Of a DNA stretch of 64,000 nucleotides, positions 60,295-64,000 are shown in pieces. Both the position numbers and the translations under genes were made by a program. The stretch comes from Paenibacillaceae bacterium. GTDB taxonomy: Bacteria; Bacillota; Bacilli; Paenibacillales; Paenibacillaceae. The stretch spans positions 1 to 64,000 of the forward strand of contig CAAFUF010000001.1 in NCBI GenBank assembly GCA_900766135.1. The letters run 5' to 3'. The stretch's first letter is position 1. Every line of letters starts with the position of its first letter. Under the pieces are notes generated by a model. That model had not been told where the DNA came from and did not search any database. It saw only the letters and a list, made by a program, of their open reading frames with translations.

Positions 60295-62010
60295 ATGAAA
60301 AAATACATTCCCTTCACCTACAAAATGCTGATTCCCTACCTGCTGCTCGTCTTATTGACGGACGCGATCATCGGTTACGCATCCTATACGATGCTGATCC
60401 AATCCCGAACGGAGATGGCCGAGACGAACATCCGCACCGGCATGGAACAAGCCCGGAACAACATCCGCTATCAGATGGACGAGATCCAGCGGATGTCGGA
60501 CACCCTGTTCGGCAACCTGGCGTTTCAGCGGGCGCTGCAGGCCAAAGGCGAGCCCTATGACATCTATTTGGTGATGCTCGATGAAATCGTTCCGGAAATC
60601 ACCGCACCGCTTAAACTGTTCGGCAACGATATCCGGCTGATGCTGTATACGCTGAACAGCGAGCTGAACATCGTTTCGGGCGATAATTTGGAAGAGCCGA
60701 TCCAGGACAGCGATTATTATATCCTGCCGTTCGAGGATATCCAGGACAGCGCCTGGTATCAGGAATTCAAGGATTCCGAACGGGACAACATCTGGCTGCA
60801 GATCGACACCGATCAGCGGCTCGGGAATATCTCCCATATCCGCCGCCTGGTTTCGTACAGCGGGAACATGACCGTGATCGGGTATGTTCGCATCACGGCT
60901 TCCCTGGACGATTTGTTCGGCGACTTCTCCACGTTTCCCGTCGAACAGGGGATCACGGTGCGCCTGATTAACGCGGCGTCGGACGGCGCCTTGCTCTACC
61001 AACGGGGCAATGCCGAAATGGGAGCCCGGCATGACGACTATCTAAGCCTGCACGAACCGATCCCAGGCTCCGATTTCGTGATTGAAGCGCTGGTTCCGAA
61101 GGTGTATCTCACCAAGGATGCCGGCAGACTGCAGCGCGTGATTTTTACCGTATGCGGGATCAGCTTCCTCGGCATGGCGTTCATCGGCTACATCGTGGCC
61201 AGGTTGTCCGGCCGGAAGATGAAACGGATCGTTTGGCTCGTCCGCTCGTTCCAGGAAGGAAACTTCCAGAAGCGGATCCGCTTCTCGGGGAACGACGAAT
61301 TCGTGCATATCGCCGATGCGTTTAACGTCATGGCCGCCAATATCCAAGGGCTGATCAACAGCGTGTACGTGCAGGGGATCCAGAAGAAACAAGCCGAGCT
61401 GGAGGCGCTTCAGGCGCAGATTAATCCGCATTTCCTCTATAATACGTTATCAACGATCAGCAGCCTGGCCAATCTGGGCGAGACGGCCAAGGTGACCGAT
61501 ATGGTTCAGGGCTTGTCGCGATTTTACCGTCTGACCCTGAATCAGGGAAATGTATTTACTCCGCTGGGGAACGAATTGATGCAGGTGGAGACCTATCTGG
61601 ACATCCAGCGGGTGAAATATGCCGGCGCCTTTTCCGTTCATATGGACGTGGAGCCGGAGATCCTGCAGGTGCAGGTGATGAAGCTGATCCTGCAGCCGTT
61701 TGTGGAGAATACGTTTAAGCATGCCTGGTTCGGCGAATCGATTGCGATCGTGATTACGGGGAAACGGCAGGGCGATAACCTTGAACTGAAAGTGATCGAC
61801 AACGGCATCGGCATGAAGCCGGAGACGGTACAGCGGCTGCTCGTCGGTCCCACCCCATCCGGCGGTTACGGGGTGAAGAACGTCAACGAGCGGATTAAGC
61901 TCCGCTACGGCGATAAGTACGGGATTCGCATCGCCAGCGTTTACGGCGGCGGAACGACGGTCCAAATCATCCTTCCGGCGAACCCGGGGGAGCTTCCATC
62001 CTTGGAATAA
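60295..62010 (+). CDS. Sensor histidine kinase, YesM type (second)
   Basis: A 571-residue kinase with the same order as that at 38.8 kb: helix 1 (about 8-30), an extracellular domain, helix 2 (about 280-305), HAMP, His379 in QAQINPHFLYNTLSTISSLAN, and a GHKL domain (ENTFKHAW, VIDNGIGM, GYGVKNVNERI). ATG at 60295 follows GAGGAA; upstream ATG codons at 60273 and 60277 have no ribosome site. The response regulator follows after 135 bases, and the next gene at the window's end is probably its target. Confidence 0.92.
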   Translation: MKKYIPFTYKMLIPYLLLVLLTDAIIGYASYTMLIQSRTEMAETNIRTGMEQARNNIRYQMDEIQRMSDTLFGNLAFQRALQAKGEPYDIYLVMLDEIVPEITAPLKLFGNDIRLMLYTLNSELNIVSGDNLEEPIQDSDYYILPFEDIQDSAWYQEFKDSERDNIWLQIDTDQRLGNISHIRRLVSYSGNMTVIGYVRITASLDDLFGDFSTFPVEQGITVRLINAASDGALLYQRGNAEMGARHDDYLSLHEPIPGSDFVIEALVPKVYLTKDAGRLQRVIFTVCGISFLGMAFIGYIVARLSGRKMKRIVWLVRSFQEGNFQKRIRFSGNDEFVHIADAFNVMAANIQGLINSVYVQGIQKKQAELEALQAQINPHFLYNTLSTISSLANLGETAKVTDMVQGLSRFYRLTLNQGNVFTPLGNELMQVETYLDIQRVKYAGAFSVHMDVEPEILQVQVMKLILQPFVENTFKHAWFGESIAIVITGKRQGDNLELKVIDNGIGMKPETVQRLLVGPTPSGGYGVKNVNERIKLRYGDKYGIRIASVYGGGTTVQIILPANPGELPSLE

Positions 62011-62145
62011 CCTCGGTATTCGGCGCATTCGAGTCAAGAAATCGGTGAATTTGTATAGGTTTTCATTGCAAACCGCTATGTTCAGGGCAAAGAACGACAA
62101 GTATGCTCGAGGTAAGGAGCAAAAATACCAGAAGGAATGACGGCC

Positions 62146-63720
62146 ATGAATATCAACGTATTGCTTGTCGACGACGAGGCGGTCGATCTCGAATGGCTGC
62201 GGCGCAGAGTGCTGGGCAGCGGGTTGAACCTGCAGGTAGCGGCGACGGCTAATAACGGCTTTAATGCGCTCAAAGCGATGGAGCAGGAGCGGATCGACCT
62301 GATTCTCTCCGATATCCGCATGCCGATCATGTCGGGAATCGAATTCGCCCGCAAAGCCAAAGAGATTCATCCCGGCGTCAAAATCGTGTTCATCAGCGGG
62401 CACGAAGACTTTGAATACGCCAAAGAGGCAATCAAAATCAGCGCCTCGGGTTATTTGCTGAAGCCCGTGGAAGATCAGGAGCTTTACAAAATGCTGGGCG
62501 AGCTGTGCGCCTCGATCGAACGGGAACGGGATCAAGACCGCACGTTTACGGAGGCGCTTACGCTCGTGAACGAGGAATTGCTGCTGCGCTGGCTGAACGA
62601 GATTTCCCCGGAGCAAGTGGAAGGGCATATCCGCGGATTTCTGCAGACGCTCTTCAAAACGGGAACGGCGGCAGCCCTCGTCGAAATCGACGACCTGGAG
62701 TGGAAGACCGGCGATATGCCGGAGGAGGAACGGCGCAAGCAAATTCAGAAGGTCATGGCGTTCATCCGGCATTTTGCCATGGAAATGAAACTGGGCACGT
62801 TTATCGTCAGCCAACCGACGCGGTTTATCCTGCTGGCATCGGTACCGGAAACGGCATTCCTGGAGCTTCTGGAGGAACTGATCCGGGCGGTACGGGGAAT
62901 ATCCCCGTTCTCCGTGACGGTTGGGGTCGGAGGCTGCGCGCTGGATGAAGAGGGACTGCGGGCGTCCTACCGTCAAGCTCAGGCCGCGCTCAGCGCCAAG
63001 TGGCTGGTCGGCAAGGACCGGCTGATCCGCGAAAGCCGGGAGCACCCGGGCGAAAGCCGGTTTGCCGGTACCCGGATGGACGAGATCCTTGAACGGATGC
63101 TGAAGGCGATACTGCACTACGATCTCGTGATGATCGACGACTGCTTGCTGGAGTTGTTTTACCAAGGTTCCCCGCTGGCCCAGAAGAACGACGTTTACGA
63201 TTTGATCATCCGCATCACCACCCAGCTGCATGCCGATCTGCGCGAAATCAACGAGAATTTGTACGAGCTGTTGAAATGGGATACGCACCAGCCGGTGCTG
63301 CTGTTTCAATTCGAGACGATCCACGATATCACGTCCTGGCTGCGGAAGCGGTTTTTTGAGTTGTCCGAGCTGTTGTACGTCAAGAAGCAAAAGCAAAAAC
63401 GCAAGCTGATCCAGGAAATCATGTCGTATGTCGAATCGAATCTCGAGCAAAAAATGACGCTGAAGGACGTCGCGGCCCACTTTGATTTTACGCCGAACTA
63501 CCTTGGCTACTTGTTCAAGGAAGAAACGGGCCGGCATTTCAGCGATTACCTGAGCGAGCTCAAAACCAAACGCATCTGCGAGCTGTTAACCGACCCGACG
63601 CTGAAAATCTACGAAATCGCCGAACGGATGGGTTACAAGAACATCATCTACTTCAACCGGCAATTCAAGCAGTCGACCGGGATGACGCCCGGGGAATACC
63701 GGAAAGCGAACAAAATTTGA
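62146..63720 (+). CDS. AraC-type response regulator (second)
   Basis: The 524-residue partner of the kinase before it. The receiver has LLVDDEAVDLE and Asp56 in LSDIRMPIMS. A long linker is followed by an AraC-type DNA-binding domain (SNLEQKMTLKDVAAHFDFTPNYLGYLFKE, then IYEIAERMGYKNIIYFNRQFKQ). I choose the ATG at 62146, nine bases after AAGGA; ATG at 62137 is too close to it. Its target is likely the gene starting at 63974. Confidence 0.92.
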   Translation: MNINVLLVDDEAVDLEWLRRRVLGSGLNLQVAATANNGFNALKAMEQERIDLILSDIRMPIMSGIEFARKAKEIHPGVKIVFISGHEDFEYAKEAIKISASGYLLKPVEDQELYKMLGELCASIERERDQDRTFTEALTLVNEELLLRWLNEISPEQVEGHIRGFLQTLFKTGTAAALVEIDDLEWKTGDMPEEERRKQIQKVMAFIRHFAMEMKLGTFIVSQPTRFILLASVPETAFLELLEELIRAVRGISPFSVTVGVGGCALDEEGLRASYRQAQAALSAKWLVGKDRLIRESREHPGESRFAGTRMDEILERMLKAILHYDLVMIDDCLLELFYQGSPLAQKNDVYDLIIRITTQLHADLREINENLYELLKWDTHQPVLLFQFETIHDITSWLRKRFFELSELLYVKKQKQKRKLIQEIMSYVESNLEQKMTLKDVAAHFDFTPNYLGYLFKEETGRHFSDYLSELKTKRICELLTDPTLKIYEIAERMGYKNIIYFNRQFKQSTGMTPGEYRKANKI

Positions 63721-63973
63721 CGGTCGGTTCATTACAGTTCGCGTCATCGCAACATCTCCGCCGGGCCTATCCATATCTAAATCTAAATCGCGTGAAGGAC
63801 ACATCCCGACCTCGTCTCGCCGGTATCTTTGCGGAAGGCGGGGTCCTTTCTATTTCGGCGTTTTTCGTCATCGTGGAATTTGTATTAGTTTTTGTTGTTT
63901 CGCTGAATTTCGCAAGAAAGCGCTCTCCCCTATACTGAGGAATATAGAGACAACCAAGAGGGGAGTTCGAAAC
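63721..63973 (+). promoter_or_regulatory. Upstream region of the last, cut gene; possible cre site
   Basis: No ORF is supported. AGAAAGCGCTCTCC at 63915-63928 matches the CcpA cre consensus in 11 of 14 positions and lies just before TATACT (63931-63936). A hairpin near 63810-63830 (GACC-GGTC) has only a weak T tract. Confidence 0.35.
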
Positions 63974-64000
63974 ATGAAGCGAAGCGGATTTTGGAACGAC
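63974..64000 (+). CDS. Start of a gene cut by the window end
   Basis: ATG at 63974 with AGAGGGGAG upstream reads MKRSGFWND before the window ends. Location behind a kinase/AraC regulator pair suggests a sugar binding lipoprotein or permease, but nine residues cannot show it. Confidence 0.5.

Noticed and set aside
61450..63537. 695-codon antisense frame across kinase and regulator
   Set aside because: It crosses two well-supported genes in the opposite direction and has no recognisable domain.
1..64000. CRISPR arrays, intact insertion sequences, prophage or attachment sites
   Set aside because: I saw no spaced direct repeats, no transposase or integrase frame and no phage structural genes.

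Overview
The window looks like a chromosome segment from a Paenibacillaceae-type Firmicute. The reasons are a tRNA cluster with encoded CCA ends, strong AGGAGG-type ribosome sites, a cdaA-cdaR-glmM-glmS block with a glmS ribozyme, a SigW-like sigma/anti-sigma pair, and many sugar ABC importers paired with YesM-type kinases and AraC-type regulators. Most genes look GC-rich. One AT-rich patch near 11.7-13.5 kb stands out.

0-12 kb holds housekeeping genes: four tRNAs (Gly, Arg, Pro, Gly), ppc (PEP carboxylase), sigW and its zinc-binding anti-sigma partner, then cdaA and cdaR (c-di-AMP synthesis), glmM, the glmS ribozyme and glmS (amino-sugar and cell-wall precursor supply). 12-19.5 kb is accessory: a short Hfq-like gene with a pentapeptide-repeat gene, a membrane-protein remnant, a VOC protein, a TetR-controlled ABC transporter, a YdeI-family protein, and an old-yellow-enzyme gene divergent from a MerR regulator.

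19.5-29.5 kb is a sugar-uptake locus: a membrane-bound AraC regulator, two paralogous solute-binding lipoproteins flanking two permeases, and two Gfo/Idh/MocA dehydrogenases. 29.6-38.7 kb holds stress and redox genes (TetR, YhgE/Pip, MocR, aldo/keto reductase, a second old yellow enzyme, ArsR), an RlmA(II)-type 23S rRNA methyltransferase behind a leader peptide and terminator, and a DUF554 protein.

38.8-50.6 kb is an alpha-galactoside operon: kinase, response regulator, binding protein, two permeases, a GH97 and a GH36 enzyme. No ATPase gene accompanies any of the three complete importers, so they probably share a genomic MsmX-type ATPase. 50.6-57.4 kb is a LacI-controlled beta-mannoside-type operon (binding protein, two permeases, GH130, DUF1861) with two matched operators and a probable CcpA site. 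57.4-64 kb has a membrane protein, a glycosyltransferase with a PlsY-like acyltransferase, a 57-residue protein, another kinase/regulator pair and the start of a further gene.

The most striking signal is upstream of the rRNA methyltransferase. A 14-codon ORF, MVHYIRLRHSALNK, has an Arg-Leu-Arg motif at the position used by the macrolide-arrest peptide ErmDL. It is followed by mutually exclusive hairpins and an intrinsic terminator. This looks like a macrolide-inducible attenuator on an RlmA(II)-type gene.
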